Assembly (NCBI GenBank): GCA_964511645.1
Contig: CAZEGV010000018.1
Location: 1 to 41,677 of the forward strand
From: CAZEGV01 sp964511645
Lineage (GTDB): Bacteria; Bacteroidota; Bacteroidia; Cytophagales; JAAEPT01
Length of the DNA: 41,677 bases
Direction: 5' to 3'
The notes below the pieces were generated by a model. The model made no database searches. It was given only the letters and a program-made list of their open reading frames with translations, and was not told the DNA's origin. Position numbers and translations under genes: made by a program. Positions 24,160 to 33,172 of the stretch are shown here, piece by piece. Each line of letters begins with the position of its first letter. Position 1 is the stretch's first letter.

Positions 24160-24665
24160 TGGCTAGTATATATGTAATAGGTTTACCAGGTTGTGGGAAG
24201 ACAACGTTAGGGATTGGTTTAGCAAAGGAATTAGGACTTGAGTTCATTGATTTGGATGAGGCTATAGAACTGACTGAAGGATCTACGATTTCAGATATTT
24301 TTAAAACTAAAGGAGAAGATTATTTCCGAAACTTAGAGAGAGTAGTTTTACATGATACTTTTTTGAAAGAAAATGTTTTAGTAGCAACAGGAGGAGGAGG
24401 AGCGTGTTTTTTTGATAATATAGAGCAAATCAATTCAAATGGGAAGTCGTTATATCTCAAAGTAAGTGTAGAAGAATTATACAAAAGGCTATATGGGAAA
24501 GAGGTAGAACATCGCCCTTTGTTAAAAGATAAAACAGGAGAAGAATTAAAGAAAGAAATAAGATTTAAACTCGAAAATCGTAAGAAATATTACGAAGAAG
24601 CTCATCACATAGTAGAGGGGGATAATATCCAGATAAAAGACTTGTTATTTTCGCTTGAGAGCTAG
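24159..24665 (+). CDS. aroK: Shikimate kinase
   Basis: This 168-residue enzyme phosphorylates shikimate using ATP in aromatic amino acid synthesis. Motifs are the P-loop GLPGCGKTTL near residues 6-15, FIDLDEAIE (shikimate-binding Asp), EDYFRNLERVVL (binding Arg), ATGGGGACF (shikimate-binding glycines) and EHRPLL (lid Arg), with RKKYYEEA near the end. The length is normal. I use ATG at 24159, which overlaps the stop of the permease; the frame itself opens three bases earlier with TTG. Its stop overlaps the end of the converging outer-membrane protein gene. Confidence 0.94.
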   Translation: MASIYVIGLPGCGKTTLGIGLAKELGLEFIDLDEAIELTEGSTISDIFKTKGEDYFRNLERVVLHDTFLKENVLVATGGGGACFFDNIEQINSNGKSLYLKVSVEELYKRLYGKEVEHRPLLKDKTGEELKKEIRFKLENRKKYYEEAHHIVEGDNIQIKDLLFSLES

Positions 24666-26158
24666 AGGATAATTTGGTGGATGCTAATACTGATATTGTT
24701 ACGAAGACCAATAGTGTTAACAGTGCTAGCACCTGAATAAGGTCTATATTGATTAAATAAGAGTTTTCTGTGCTCAAAAGAAATATCTACATATGTACCA
24801 TCACCTAGTTGCTGTCCGAGTCCGAAACTATAATGTGGGTAGACAGTACGGTAGAATTTATAAGGAGAGTTTTGAAGTCCAGTACCTGCTCGTACAAAGC
24901 TTTTTCCGAACCGAAGTTCTCCACCTATATTAGCAGTAATTTGATTACGGTACAGGTTTTTGATAGTGATATTGTCGGCTTCAAAATCGATACTTGTAGA
25001 CTTTAGGCGTGCCTTTTTGACGGGGCTAAATTTTGCGTCAGCAGTAATAAACCCTTTGTCTTTGAAAAAATAAGAAATGCCAAGAGAGGTTAGAGATGGT
25101 ATTTTTAAGGTGTAGTTAGTGATGAAATCTATAGTTTCAAACTTTTCTTTTGTGAGAATTTCATTATTAGGTAAGGTGTAGTTGTCGTATTCGGCGGAGA
25201 TGGATGCTTTATAATTTTCGCTAAGTTCCATTGCTGTAGATGTTTTATAAGAAAAACCAATTCGTAATGCGTCAATTGGCTTGATTATGATTCCTACTGT
25301 GAAGTTAGCTCCTAAGCCTTGGGTGGCTTCTGTTTCTTCTAGAGTAAATGATTTTAGTGTAGCATCTGGTGCTTCAGTATAGCATCTTTTTTTAGATTCA
25401 TATACTGAACGAATTCCTAAAGATATTCCCCAATAGAATTTATCATCTATTCCATTTCCATAACTCATGTTGTATTGCATGTTTCTGTGTTTGTGATTAA
25501 TTTTTTCATTGACTATATCAGGTGTGTGTGGGTTAAAGGTAAAGTATTCGTCTGGTTTGCTGGTCTCGTTTTTGGTGTTGAGTAGAAAGGTATAGTAAGC
25601 CAATCCCCAAATGTCTTCTACTTTCCCGTTTTTGTCTAGTTGGTCTCTAAAGATACTAAAATTTGTACCTTGGGCGGTGTTGACAAGGAAGTTTCGTAAA
25701 GAGTTTGATTGATTATGACGTGAGTATTTGATGGGGTTTAAGATGCTTCCTAATCGATTATAGGAGAATCCTATGTTGTGATTTTTCCAAACTTTGTTAA
25801 AGTCGGTGCTACCAATCACAATGCCCATTGACTGGATGTTGAATTGGTGTTTGTTGATGTCTGTGGTATTGTAGTTTATGTTTTGTTCAAATTGGTTAAA
25901 GTCATTACCAAATGTGATGCCGATGTCTGATTTTTGGTACAAACCTAGTCCAGCAGGGTTTTGTGCTTGTTGACTGTAGTCTGCTCCTAAGGAAGTTTGA
26001 GCTCCGCCTAAAGCTTGCATTCTGGGTGAGAATCCAGAGTTTTCTTGTGTATAACGCATCGCATAGTCGTAATAACCAAGTGCGTCTGGATCTATCTGAG
26101 CGAATAAAAGGTTAGCCCAAAGGAGTGAAAAAAGAGATGTTAAGATATGTTTGTTCAT
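24662..26158 (-). CDS. Outer-membrane beta-barrel protein, OMPP1/FadL-like
   Basis: This 498-residue protein starts with a signal peptide (MNKHILTSLFSLLWANLLFA, start at 26158), then DALGYYDYAMRYTQ and FSPRMQALGGAQTSLGADYS, with QNPAGLGLYQKSDIGITFG following. This N-terminal pattern (ALGGA...NPAGL) is the OMPP1/FadL/TodX-type hatch seen in Bacteroidota barrel proteins; the rest alternates like beta-strands. The function could be uptake of hydrophobic compounds or an envelope porin; the sequence does not decide. The frame extends upstream to 26218 but without a signal peptide. It converges on aroK with overlapping stops and no terminator between them. Confidence 0.8.
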   Translation of the reverse strand: MNKHILTSLFSLLWANLLFAQIDPDALGYYDYAMRYTQENSGFSPRMQALGGAQTSLGADYSQQAQNPAGLGLYQKSDIGITFGNDFNQFEQNINYNTTDINKHQFNIQSMGIVIGSTDFNKVWKNHNIGFSYNRLGSILNPIKYSRHNQSNSLRNFLVNTAQGTNFSIFRDQLDKNGKVEDIWGLAYYTFLLNTKNETSKPDEYFTFNPHTPDIVNEKINHKHRNMQYNMSYGNGIDDKFYWGISLGIRSVYESKKRCYTEAPDATLKSFTLEETEATQGLGANFTVGIIIKPIDALRIGFSYKTSTAMELSENYKASISAEYDNYTLPNNEILTKEKFETIDFITNYTLKIPSLTSLGISYFFKDKGFITADAKFSPVKKARLKSTSIDFEADNITIKNLYRNQITANIGGELRFGKSFVRAGTGLQNSPYKFYRTVYPHYSFGLGQQLGDGTYVDISFEHRKLLFNQYRPYSGASTVNTIGLRNNISISIHQIIL

Positions 26159-26265
26159 GTGTACTAAGGTATAAATTTTACATTGTTTTAAACAAAATTC
26201 AAACCAAATTATTTTCAAGATCCTTCATCATTTTATACGGATCATCTTTTTGCTTTTTCTGGAAG

Positions 26266-26414
26266 CAAAAGGGATAGAAACGACATCCTTTTTTGTTTTT
26301 TTTTTAAATTGTGTTGAGTTTGTCGAAACACAGAAAAAAAACAAAAAAGATATAGTGAATAGCCCGACCCGAATTGCTGTATGAAGCGATAGCGAAGTAC
26401 TGCGAGGGATTGCC
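26266..26414 (-). repeat. Intergenic hairpin repeat R3
   Basis: On the minus strand: GGGCAATCCCTCGCAGTAC, a GC-poor head, GGTCGGGCTATTCACTATAT, then a long inverted repeat of TCTTTTTTGTTTTT against AAAAACAAAAAAGGAT around GTGTTTCGACAAACTCAACAC, and a GGATGTCGTTTCTATCCC tail. It is close to R1 in the stem and lies between the divergent barrel-protein gene and mreB. Confidence 0.8.
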
Positions 26415-26539
26415 CTTCTTTTTCTTTTTTTGATGAGGATAAAAAATATTCTAATAATATTTAATCAAGGTAGACTAATCCGTTTTTTTTAATTACATTT
26501 AGAATTATACGGATGAAATTGACTTGATAAACGGATATT

Positions 26540-27565
26540 ATGGGATTATTTGACTTTTTTACTAGCGATATTGCAATTGACCTTGGTACGGCAAATACAT
26601 TGATTATCACCAAAGATAAGGTGGTAGTGGATGAACCATCAATTATAGCCATCAACAAGATTAACAACAAAGTGCTTGCGATTGGTAGAGATGCGATGCA
26701 AATGCATGAAAAAACGCATGATAACATTAGAACTATTCGCCCACTTAAGGATGGTGTAATTGCAGATTTTACAGCAGCAGAGCAGATGATTCGTGGGATG
26801 ATTAAGATGATTGATACGGGGAATAGATTTTTTACTCCCAATCATAGAATGGTGATTTGTATTCCGTCAGGGATTACAGAGGTAGAATTGCGAGCAGTAA
26901 AGGATTCTGCTCATCGTGCTGGTGCCAAAGAAGTTTATATGATTTATGAGCCAATTGCTGCGGCAATAGGGTTGGGGATAGACATTGCAAAACCTTATGG
27001 TACGATGGTGGTAGATATAGGTGGTGGTACTACCGAAATCGCTGTTATTGCACTTTCTGGTATTGTTACAGATCAATCTATTCGTGTGGCGGGAGATGTG
27101 TTTAGTAAGGATATTTTGGATTATATGAGACGTCAGCATAATTTACTGATTGGTGAGCGTACTGCTGAGCGTATCAAAATAGAGGTTGGATCAGCTCTTA
27201 CAGAGTTGGATAATCCTCCAGAAGATTATGAAGTAAGAGGTAGAGATTTGATGACAGGGATTCCTAAGGTGATTAATGTTTCTTATTCTGAGATTAGCTT
27301 TGCTTTGGATAAATCAATTACCAAGATAGAAGAGGCGGTACTGAAAGTGTTAGAGACAGCACCTCCAGAGCTTTCGGCTGATATCTATGAAACTGGAATC
27401 AACTTAACTGGAGGTGGAGCTTTGCTAAGAGGCTTGGATAAACGATTGTCAATGAAGACTAAGCTTCCTGTAAAGGTAGCTGAAGATCCATTAAGAGCGG
27501 TAGTGAGGGGGACAGGAGAGACTCTTAAAGACTTAGAAAAATACAAAGGAGTGCTAATGAGCTAG
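26540..27565 (+). CDS. mreB: Rod-shape actin homologue MreB
   Basis: This 341-residue actin-fold ATPase forms membrane-bound filaments that direct cell-wall elongation. Motifs are IAIDLGTANT (phosphate 1, near residues 11-20), MVVDIGGGTTEIAVI (phosphate 2, near 156-170) and LTGGGALLRGLDKRL (adenosine motif, near 290-304). An N-terminal MGLFDFF amphipathic stretch fits membrane binding. It is first in the mreBCD-mrdA-rodA cluster, and mreC follows nine bases after its stop. Confidence 0.97.
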   Translation: MGLFDFFTSDIAIDLGTANTLIITKDKVVVDEPSIIAINKINNKVLAIGRDAMQMHEKTHDNIRTIRPLKDGVIADFTAAEQMIRGMIKMIDTGNRFFTPNHRMVICIPSGITEVELRAVKDSAHRAGAKEVYMIYEPIAAAIGLGIDIAKPYGTMVVDIGGGTTEIAVIALSGIVTDQSIRVAGDVFSKDILDYMRRQHNLLIGERTAERIKIEVGSALTELDNPPEDYEVRGRDLMTGIPKVINVSYSEISFALDKSITKIEEAVLKVLETAPPELSADIYETGINLTGGGALLRGLDKRLSMKTKLPVKVAEDPLRAVVRGTGETLKDLEKYKGVLMS

Positions 27566-27574
27566 AGCTAAGCC

Positions 27575-28507
27575 ATGCAGAAAATTATAGAATTATTATT
27601 AAGGTACAAGTCCTTATTATTGTTTTTAATTTTAGAGATATTGTGTATTAGTTTACTGGTGTCTTTTAATCCTTTTCAGAGAGCATCATACCTTCACTCG
27701 ACCAATTGGCTCTCTACAGGGGCTATGACGGGAGTAAGCAGTGTAACAGGGTATCTTGGTTTAAGAGAAGAAAATAAACAGTTGGCTGAGTACAATGCAA
27801 AACTTTTAGAAGACCTTGAGTTATATAAATCACAAGGTTTATATTATCAGCAGTTGTTAAAAAATCAAAAGGTATTGAACCCTTATGTGGTTCAATTAGA
27901 CTCGTTAGGTGACTCTTTGGTGATTAAGGCATTGTCTATGAATGTAGAGTTTGACTCTACATACTCTTTGAACGCAAATAGACAGTATGAAGTTTTTTCG
28001 GCTAAGGTGTTGAAAAATGATTATCTCAAAACAGAAAACTATTTATTGATAGACAAAGGAACGCAAGATGGAATAGAAGAAAATATGGCTATTTTAGGAC
28101 CAAATGGTGTAATAGGGGTAGTTATGATTACTTCTGATAAGTTTGCGGTGGCATCGTCATTATTAAACATAAACCAACGAGTGGCAGCTCAGTTGAGAAA
28201 AAACAATGCCCAAGGTTCCGTCACATGGAAGGGGAGAGATCCTGCTTTTTGCGTGTTGGAAGACATAGGCTTGCATGTAAAAATAAATAAAGGTGATACG
28301 GTGGTGACTTCAGGGTATAACTCAGTGTTTCCGGCAGATAAAATGATAGGTATAGTTTCTTCTGTTATCAAAAATGAACATAAACTATTTCAAGAGGTGA
28401 GGGTGAAGCTAAGTACAGATTTCTCTATGGTAAGGTATGTGTCTGTTGTGCGAAATAAAGACGCAGATATTGTTAAGGAATTAATGAATAAAACTCATGT
28501 TGAATAG
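27575..28507 (+). CDS. mreC: Rod-shape protein MreC
   Basis: This 310-residue bitopic protein links the elongasome to PBP2. A membrane helix (about 12-32, SLLLFLILEILCISLLVSF), a coiled-coil (about 68-95) and a beta-rich periplasmic domain are visible, including LLIDKGTQDGIEENMAILG and GVIGVVMITSDKFA, the MreC signature. It is followed by mreD with an 11-base overlap. Confidence 0.94.
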   Translation: MQKIIELLLRYKSLLLFLILEILCISLLVSFNPFQRASYLHSTNWLSTGAMTGVSSVTGYLGLREENKQLAEYNAKLLEDLELYKSQGLYYQQLLKNQKVLNPYVVQLDSLGDSLVIKALSMNVEFDSTYSLNANRQYEVFSAKVLKNDYLKTENYLLIDKGTQDGIEENMAILGPNGVIGVVMITSDKFAVASSLLNINQRVAAQLRKNNAQGSVTWKGRDPAFCVLEDIGLHVKINKGDTVVTSGYNSVFPADKMIGIVSSVIKNEHKLFQEVRVKLSTDFSMVRYVSVVRNKDADIVKELMNKTHVE

Positions 28508-29021
28508 GTTCACAAGGATACGTTTAATTACGGGAATTATTATTATCATGCTACAGATTGTTGTTTTTCGGCACTTTCATTTGGGTTCATACTCGTATTG
28601 TTTTTTCTATCTGATTATTTTACTGTTGTACCCAAGCAAGAATATTGTATTGAATACTTTGATAGGTTTTGCGTTAGGCTTGATGGTAGACGTTGCCGAA
28701 GACACCTTAGGTATGCATGCCGCAGTGGCAACATTTATAGGTTTTACGAAGCCTAAAGTTCTTTCTTTGTTGGGTTTGTCTGATATCAAAGAAGATGAAT
28801 TATGGATTAATACGAGTAGTATGGGTTTAATAGGGTACTTTTCCTACATTAGTTTAGTTACATTTTTTCATATTTTATTCTTTTCGCTATTAGAAGCTTC
28901 TCAATCAGGATTAATCTTAAGAGTATTTTATCAGACTCTATTGAGTACGGTACTGACTTTGTTTTTTATGATGATGGCTTATTTTTTATTTTTTAATAAA
29001 ACTTTGAAAATAAAGGTATGA
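28497..29021 (+). CDS. mreD: Rod-shape protein MreD
   Basis: This 174-residue hydrophobic protein has about five membrane helices and belongs in the elongasome with MreC. Sequence identity in MreD is low; the call rests on length, helices, the GFALGLMVDVAEDTLGMHAA segment (typical of MreD) and its place between mreC and mrdA. It overlaps mreC by 11 bases and mrdA by four (ATGA). Confidence 0.9.
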   Translation: MLNRFTRIRLITGIIIIMLQIVVFRHFHLGSYSYCFFYLIILLLYPSKNIVLNTLIGFALGLMVDVAEDTLGMHAAVATFIGFTKPKVLSLLGLSDIKEDELWINTSSMGLIGYFSYISLVTFFHILFFSLLEASQSGLILRVFYQTLLSTVLTLFFMMMAYFLFFNKTLKIKV

Positions 29022-30829
29022 ATACGGTGTCATCGTATATAATTCGAGGATTTATTGCATTGGTGTCATTGACATTAGTTTCTAGGCTTTATTATTTACA
29101 AGCGGTGGATGTTAAATTCAAAAAAGTAGCGTACAAAAGTAGCTTTAAGAAAAAAACAGAATACTCTCACAGGGGAGTTATTTATGACCGAAGAGGGAAA
29201 CTGATTGTAGCAAATGAACCGATTTTTGATTTGGTGGTGACGGTTTCTAAAGCAAAAGGTGTGGACACCCTAGCTTTGTGTAAAGTGCTTAGTATCTCTA
29301 GCAAACAGTTTTTAGAATACTCTGTTGAAATGCGTAAAAGAAGAGACTATAGCTATGTGAAGCCAATTCCTTTTATCAAGCAATTTAGTCAAGAAGAATA
29401 CGCCGTGATTCAAGATAGGTTTCGTTTTATAGGGTTTGAGTTTGTCCCACGTATAGGTCGTGTTTATCCTCATAAAAGTATGGCAAATACGTTAGGGTAT
29501 ATTGCCGAGATTAGTGCACGAGAACTGGATATTAAATCAGGATATATAGCAGGAGATTATATCGGAAAAACTGGAATAGAAAAAACGTACGAGACAGAAT
29601 TGAGAGGAAAAATAGGGCTTAGGCACGTCAAAGTATCAGCAAGAGGGATAGAAATGGGAGCATTTATGGAGGGACAGTTTGATACACTTCCTCAACCTGG
29701 CTTTAACTTGGTAGCATCTATTGATTTAGAATTACAACAATACGGTGAGCTACTAATGGGAGGTAAGATAGGTAGTATTGTAGCGATAGAACCTAGCACA
29801 GGAGAAATATTATCTTTAATTTCGGCACCTTCTTATGACCCTAACGTACTAAAAGGAAGAGCTTACTCAGATAATTTTTCTGTTTTAGCAAAAGATACAC
29901 TAAAGCCTTTGTTTGACAGGACTTGTCAAGCAGGATACCCGCCAGGCTCAATCTTTAAATTAGTACAAGCAGCTATTGCAATGCAAGAAGGTATTATTAC
30001 ACCAACAGAAAAAACATATGTTCGTCCTTATCCTAACATGGGAGACCATGCCCCTATAGGAGTTTATGATATAAAACGTGCTATTAAACTATCATCCAAT
30101 TGGTATTTTTCTTTTTTGTACAAAAAAATGCTTCAAAGAAATGTATTTAAAAATGACTATAAAGACACAGAGTATGGCTTTAAAATTTGGGCAAAATACT
30201 TAAATAATTTCGGATTGGGACATAGGCTAGGTTCAGATATTTCACACGAAAAAGGTGGACAAATACCAAGTGTTAAATTTTATAACAGATGGTATGGAGG
30301 TGCCCACCGTTGGAAATCCTCTACAATTATTTCTAACGCAATAGGACAAGGAGAATTATTAGTAGTGCCATTGCAGATGGCAAATATCGCTGCGATTATT
30401 GCCAACAAAGGTTATTATTACACGCCTCATACTATAAAAGAAATAAAAGGAGACACAAGCGATGTGTTAGCACCTTATCATGTAAAACATCAGACAGGAG
30501 TACGAAGCATTTACTTTGAGCCAATTATAGATGGAATGCAACAAGTAGTAGAAAGCGGAACAGCAAGAAGAGCCATTACAAAAGACATTGTAGTATGCGG
30601 AAAAACAGGAACAGCAGAAAACCCTCATGGAGAAGATCATTCGGTATTTGTGGCTTTTGCCCCAAGAGAAAATCCTAAAATAGCAATAGCTGTATATGTA
30701 GAGAATGCAGGATACGGAGGTACTTGGGCAGCACCTATCGCTAGTTTGATGATAGAGAAATATATTAAAAGAGAAATCTCTAACAAATACAAAGAACAAA
30801 GAATTTTAGAAAAGAAATTTGTGGAATGA
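29018..30829 (+). CDS. mrdA: Penicillin-binding protein 2 (transpeptidase)
   Basis: This 603-residue protein crosslinks peptidoglycan on the outer face of the inner membrane during elongation. An N-terminal membrane helix (about 5-27) precedes the dimerisation domain with HRGVIYDRRGKLI. The transpeptidase domain has S-I-F-K near residues 310-313 (YPPGSIFK), SSN near 358-360 and KTGTAEN near 528. All three catalytic motifs are intact. It pairs with rodA by an ATGA overlap, the standard PBP2-SEDS partnership. Confidence 0.95.
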   Translation: MNTVSSYIIRGFIALVSLTLVSRLYYLQAVDVKFKKVAYKSSFKKKTEYSHRGVIYDRRGKLIVANEPIFDLVVTVSKAKGVDTLALCKVLSISSKQFLEYSVEMRKRRDYSYVKPIPFIKQFSQEEYAVIQDRFRFIGFEFVPRIGRVYPHKSMANTLGYIAEISARELDIKSGYIAGDYIGKTGIEKTYETELRGKIGLRHVKVSARGIEMGAFMEGQFDTLPQPGFNLVASIDLELQQYGELLMGGKIGSIVAIEPSTGEILSLISAPSYDPNVLKGRAYSDNFSVLAKDTLKPLFDRTCQAGYPPGSIFKLVQAAIAMQEGIITPTEKTYVRPYPNMGDHAPIGVYDIKRAIKLSSNWYFSFLYKKMLQRNVFKNDYKDTEYGFKIWAKYLNNFGLGHRLGSDISHEKGGQIPSVKFYNRWYGGAHRWKSSTIISNAIGQGELLVVPLQMANIAAIIANKGYYYTPHTIKEIKGDTSDVLAPYHVKHQTGVRSIYFEPIIDGMQQVVESGTARRAITKDIVVCGKTGTAENPHGEDHSVFVAFAPRENPKIAIAVYVENAGYGGTWAAPIASLMIEKYIKREISNKYKEQRILEKKFVE

Positions 30830-32106
30830 GAGAAAATAGTCTTATAAAACAATTTGATTGGCTGACTTTGTTGATGTATTTGGCAATTGTAACCATAGGT
30901 TGTCTTAATATTTATGCAGCAGATTACAATGTTTTAGACGAGGTGTCTTTTTTCAACTTAGACACACATTCTGGTAAGCAAGTTTTGTTTTTGGGGATTG
31001 CTGGATTATTGACCATTCTGATTCTCTTAATAGATTTTAAACTCTATTTTTCATTAGGTTACTTAGCATATGGACTAGCAATCTTATTTTTGCTACTCCC
31101 GTTTCTTTGGAAGGCAACAAACGGAGCACAGGCTTGGATTCCGCTGGGACCGATTAAAATTATGCCTGCTGAGTTTGTAAAAGTAGCTATTGCCCTTGGT
31201 TTGGCTAAATATATAGACGAATCTCCACATTTTAAAATCGGGATGAATAAAGATACAAGTTCATTGTTAGGCTTGATATTATTTCCCTCAATTATCGTTT
31301 TATTACAAAATGAAACAGGAACAGTATTGGTGTTTTTTAGTTTGATGTTTATGTTTTACAGAGAAGGGCTTAGCTTCATTATCCCCTTATTAGGATTGGT
31401 CGTTATTACTCTTTTTGCAGTGTCGGTTTCTTATGCCTTTTACGGTAAAGGTTTATTGCCAGTATACCTGTCTATTACGGGCTTGGCAATTGCTTTGGGA
31501 TACTTTGTTAGGAAAAATAAATCTGTGATGGGACTATTATTTGGTGCTTGGTTGTTTTGTGTAGGCGTGGTGACGGGTTCTAGTTTTGTTTATAATAATG
31601 TATTACAAAAACACCAACAAAATAGGGTGGCTACATTATTTGACCCATACAAAGATAAATTAGGTGCGGGTTGGCAAGTGATTAGGGCACTTACTGGCAT
31701 TAGCTCTGGAGGTACTCAAGGCAAGGGGTTTTTGGAAGGAGACATTACACAAGGTGATTTTGTGCCAGAACAACACACCGATATGATTTTTACAACTATA
31801 GCTGAAGAGCAAGGTTTTTGGAAGACAAGTGCTTTTATTTTGCTTTATGGAGGCTTTTTGATTCGCCTATTATTCTTGGCAGAAAGACAGAGGTCTATTT
31901 TTTCACGAGTATTTGGCTATTCATTAACCTCGTTTCTATTTTTTCATTTTATGATTAACATAGGCATGACGATGAATCTATTTCCTGTAATCGGGATTCC
32001 ACTTCCTTTTGTGAGCTATGGAGGTTCATCAATGTTGGCATTTTCTATTATGCTATTTATTTTTTTAAAATTAGATATGCATCGCTCTCAAGTATTGGCA
32101 CGATAA
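30826..32106 (+). CDS. rodA: SEDS glycosyltransferase RodA
   Basis: RodA polymerises lipid II into glycan strands alongside PBP2. This 426-residue, ten-helix protein has the family end region FPVIGIPLPFVSYGGSSMLA, WIPLGPIKIMPAEFVKVAI, NETGTVLVFF and QGDFVPEQHTDMIFTTIAEE. The catalytic Asp region of SEDS proteins lies in the last of these. The start overlaps mrdA's stop; repeat R4 begins eight bases after the rodA stop. Confidence 0.95.
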   Translation: MRENSLIKQFDWLTLLMYLAIVTIGCLNIYAADYNVLDEVSFFNLDTHSGKQVLFLGIAGLLTILILLIDFKLYFSLGYLAYGLAILFLLLPFLWKATNGAQAWIPLGPIKIMPAEFVKVAIALGLAKYIDESPHFKIGMNKDTSSLLGLILFPSIIVLLQNETGTVLVFFSLMFMFYREGLSFIIPLLGLVVITLFAVSVSYAFYGKGLLPVYLSITGLAIALGYFVRKNKSVMGLLFGAWLFCVGVVTGSSFVYNNVLQKHQQNRVATLFDPYKDKLGAGWQVIRALTGISSGGTQGKGFLEGDITQGDFVPEQHTDMIFTTIAEEQGFWKTSAFILLYGGFLIRLLFLAERQRSIFSRVFGYSLTSFLFFHFMINIGMTMNLFPVIGIPLPFVSYGGSSMLAFSIMLFIFLKLDMHRSQVLAR

Positions 32107-32113
32107 ATAATTT

Positions 32114-32302
32114 GGGCGTGACATCACCCACCTGAAAAAGGTGAATAATGCCGGGCTTTTTGTCCCCAATCTTCCCGAAAAAAAAATCGTGAAGGATTTC
32201 CACGAATATGTGTCCGTCCACTGACGGATCCCTCACGCTTCTTTTAGATTGAAAGACCCCTGCTCCGCATGAGCCGTCCTTTTGGCGAATGTGGCCCTGC
32301 CC
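32114..32302. repeat. Intergenic hairpin repeat R4 with inverted partner
   Basis: A plus copy runs 32114-32238: GGGCGTGACATCACCCACC, GCCGGGCTTTTTGTCCCC, hairpin CTTCCCGAAAAAAAAATCG/GAAGG, then GGATTTCCACGAATATG and CCTCACGC. A second partial copy follows on the minus strand (32302-32251) with CACATTCGCCAAAAGGACGG and CTCATGCGG, almost the same as the head of R2. The two heads thus face each other. It lies between rodA and the TrkA-like gene. Confidence 0.8.
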
Positions 32303-32399
32303 AAATTTTTAAAACAATAGATATAAGACGAAGCTTTTTTGGTGAATATTTTGTAGTTTTTGTTAGATAGCTTAGCTTAGCCCCAGTAATCGGAAAGAT

Positions 32400-33095
32400 A
32401 TGATAGAAAAATTTGCAGTAATAGGTTTAGGATTGATTGGTAATGGTATTGCACGAACGCTAGCAAAGCGTGGGGCAGAGGTTATTGCAATTGATACTGA
32501 TTATGAAAAAGTAGAAGCAATGAAAGATGTCGTGGCACATGCTGTGGCATTGGATGCTACTGATAGAAAAGCTTTAGAGGCACAAAATATAGCCGATACA
32601 GATGCAGTTGTAGTAGCAATGGGTAACAATTTTGAGGCAGCACTACTGTGTTGTACTCATTTGCAAGAAATGGGAGTAAAGCGAATTTTATCAAGGGTTT
32701 CTAATAAGCACCAAAAAACTATTTTTAACAAAATAGGAATTACAGAAACCTATGCCCCTGATGAGGAAGTAGGTAAAACAGTGGCTGAAAAATTAGTTAA
32801 TCCCGATATTCAGGCAATATTACAATTACCAGATGACTATGAGGTAACAGAGGTACGTGTACCAAGAAGGGTGGCGGGAAAAACAGTTGAAGAAGCCAGT
32901 TTACGCAAAAAATACAACCTTAATATAGTGACCGTAAAACGTACTTATGAAGTAGAAGGTGAGAATGGAACTAAATTGTCTGAAGAACATATTATAGGTG
33001 TGCCTCAATCAGATACTGTTTTTCAAGAAAACGATGTCTTAATCTTACTGGGGAAAGTACAAGATTTGGATAGATTTATAGAGGTAAATAGGTAG
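32400..33095 (+). CDS. TrkA/KtrA-type potassium channel regulatory protein
   Basis: This 231-residue cytoplasmic RCK protein has an N-terminal Rossmann domain (GLGLIGNGIARTL near residues 9-21, then VIAIDTDYEKVEAM) that binds NAD(H) or ATP, and a C-terminal TrkA_C domain (about 140-231, LPDDYEVTEVRVPRRVAGKT). Its size matches KtrA rather than the double-length E. coli TrkA. It would gate a Trk/Ktr potassium channel, but no channel gene is adjacent. Repeat R4 and a GATAGCTTAGCTTAGCC stretch precede it. Confidence 0.9.
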   Translation: MIEKFAVIGLGLIGNGIARTLAKRGAEVIAIDTDYEKVEAMKDVVAHAVALDATDRKALEAQNIADTDAVVVAMGNNFEAALLCCTHLQEMGVKRILSRVSNKHQKTIFNKIGITETYAPDEEVGKTVAEKLVNPDIQAILQLPDDYEVTEVRVPRRVAGKTVEEASLRKKYNLNIVTVKRTYEVEGENGTKLSEEHIIGVPQSDTVFQENDVLILLGKVQDLDRFIEVNR

Positions 33096-33110
33096 CCTGG
33101 TTAAAATAAA

Positions 33111-33150
33111 TAAATTCTATGACAAGATTTTATAATCAAAATGGTATTAT
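33111..33150. repeat. Weak third copy of the 51-bp repeat
   Basis: The stretch ends ATAATCAAAATGGTATTAT, close to the core of the copies at 1-51 and 22507-22557, but the rest is diverged. It is placed just ahead of the small ORF at 33173. Confidence 0.4.
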
Positions 33151-33172
33151 TGCTGTTCAGAATAATAGATAA

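Noticed and set aside
24166..24200. P-loop gene as a possible mobile-element ATPase beside the permease
   Set aside because: All shikimate kinase motifs are present in order and length; no ABC signature motif.
30467..30799. 110-residue minus-strand frame opposite mrdA
   Set aside because: Cysteine- and serine-rich shadow of the PBP2 transpeptidase domain.
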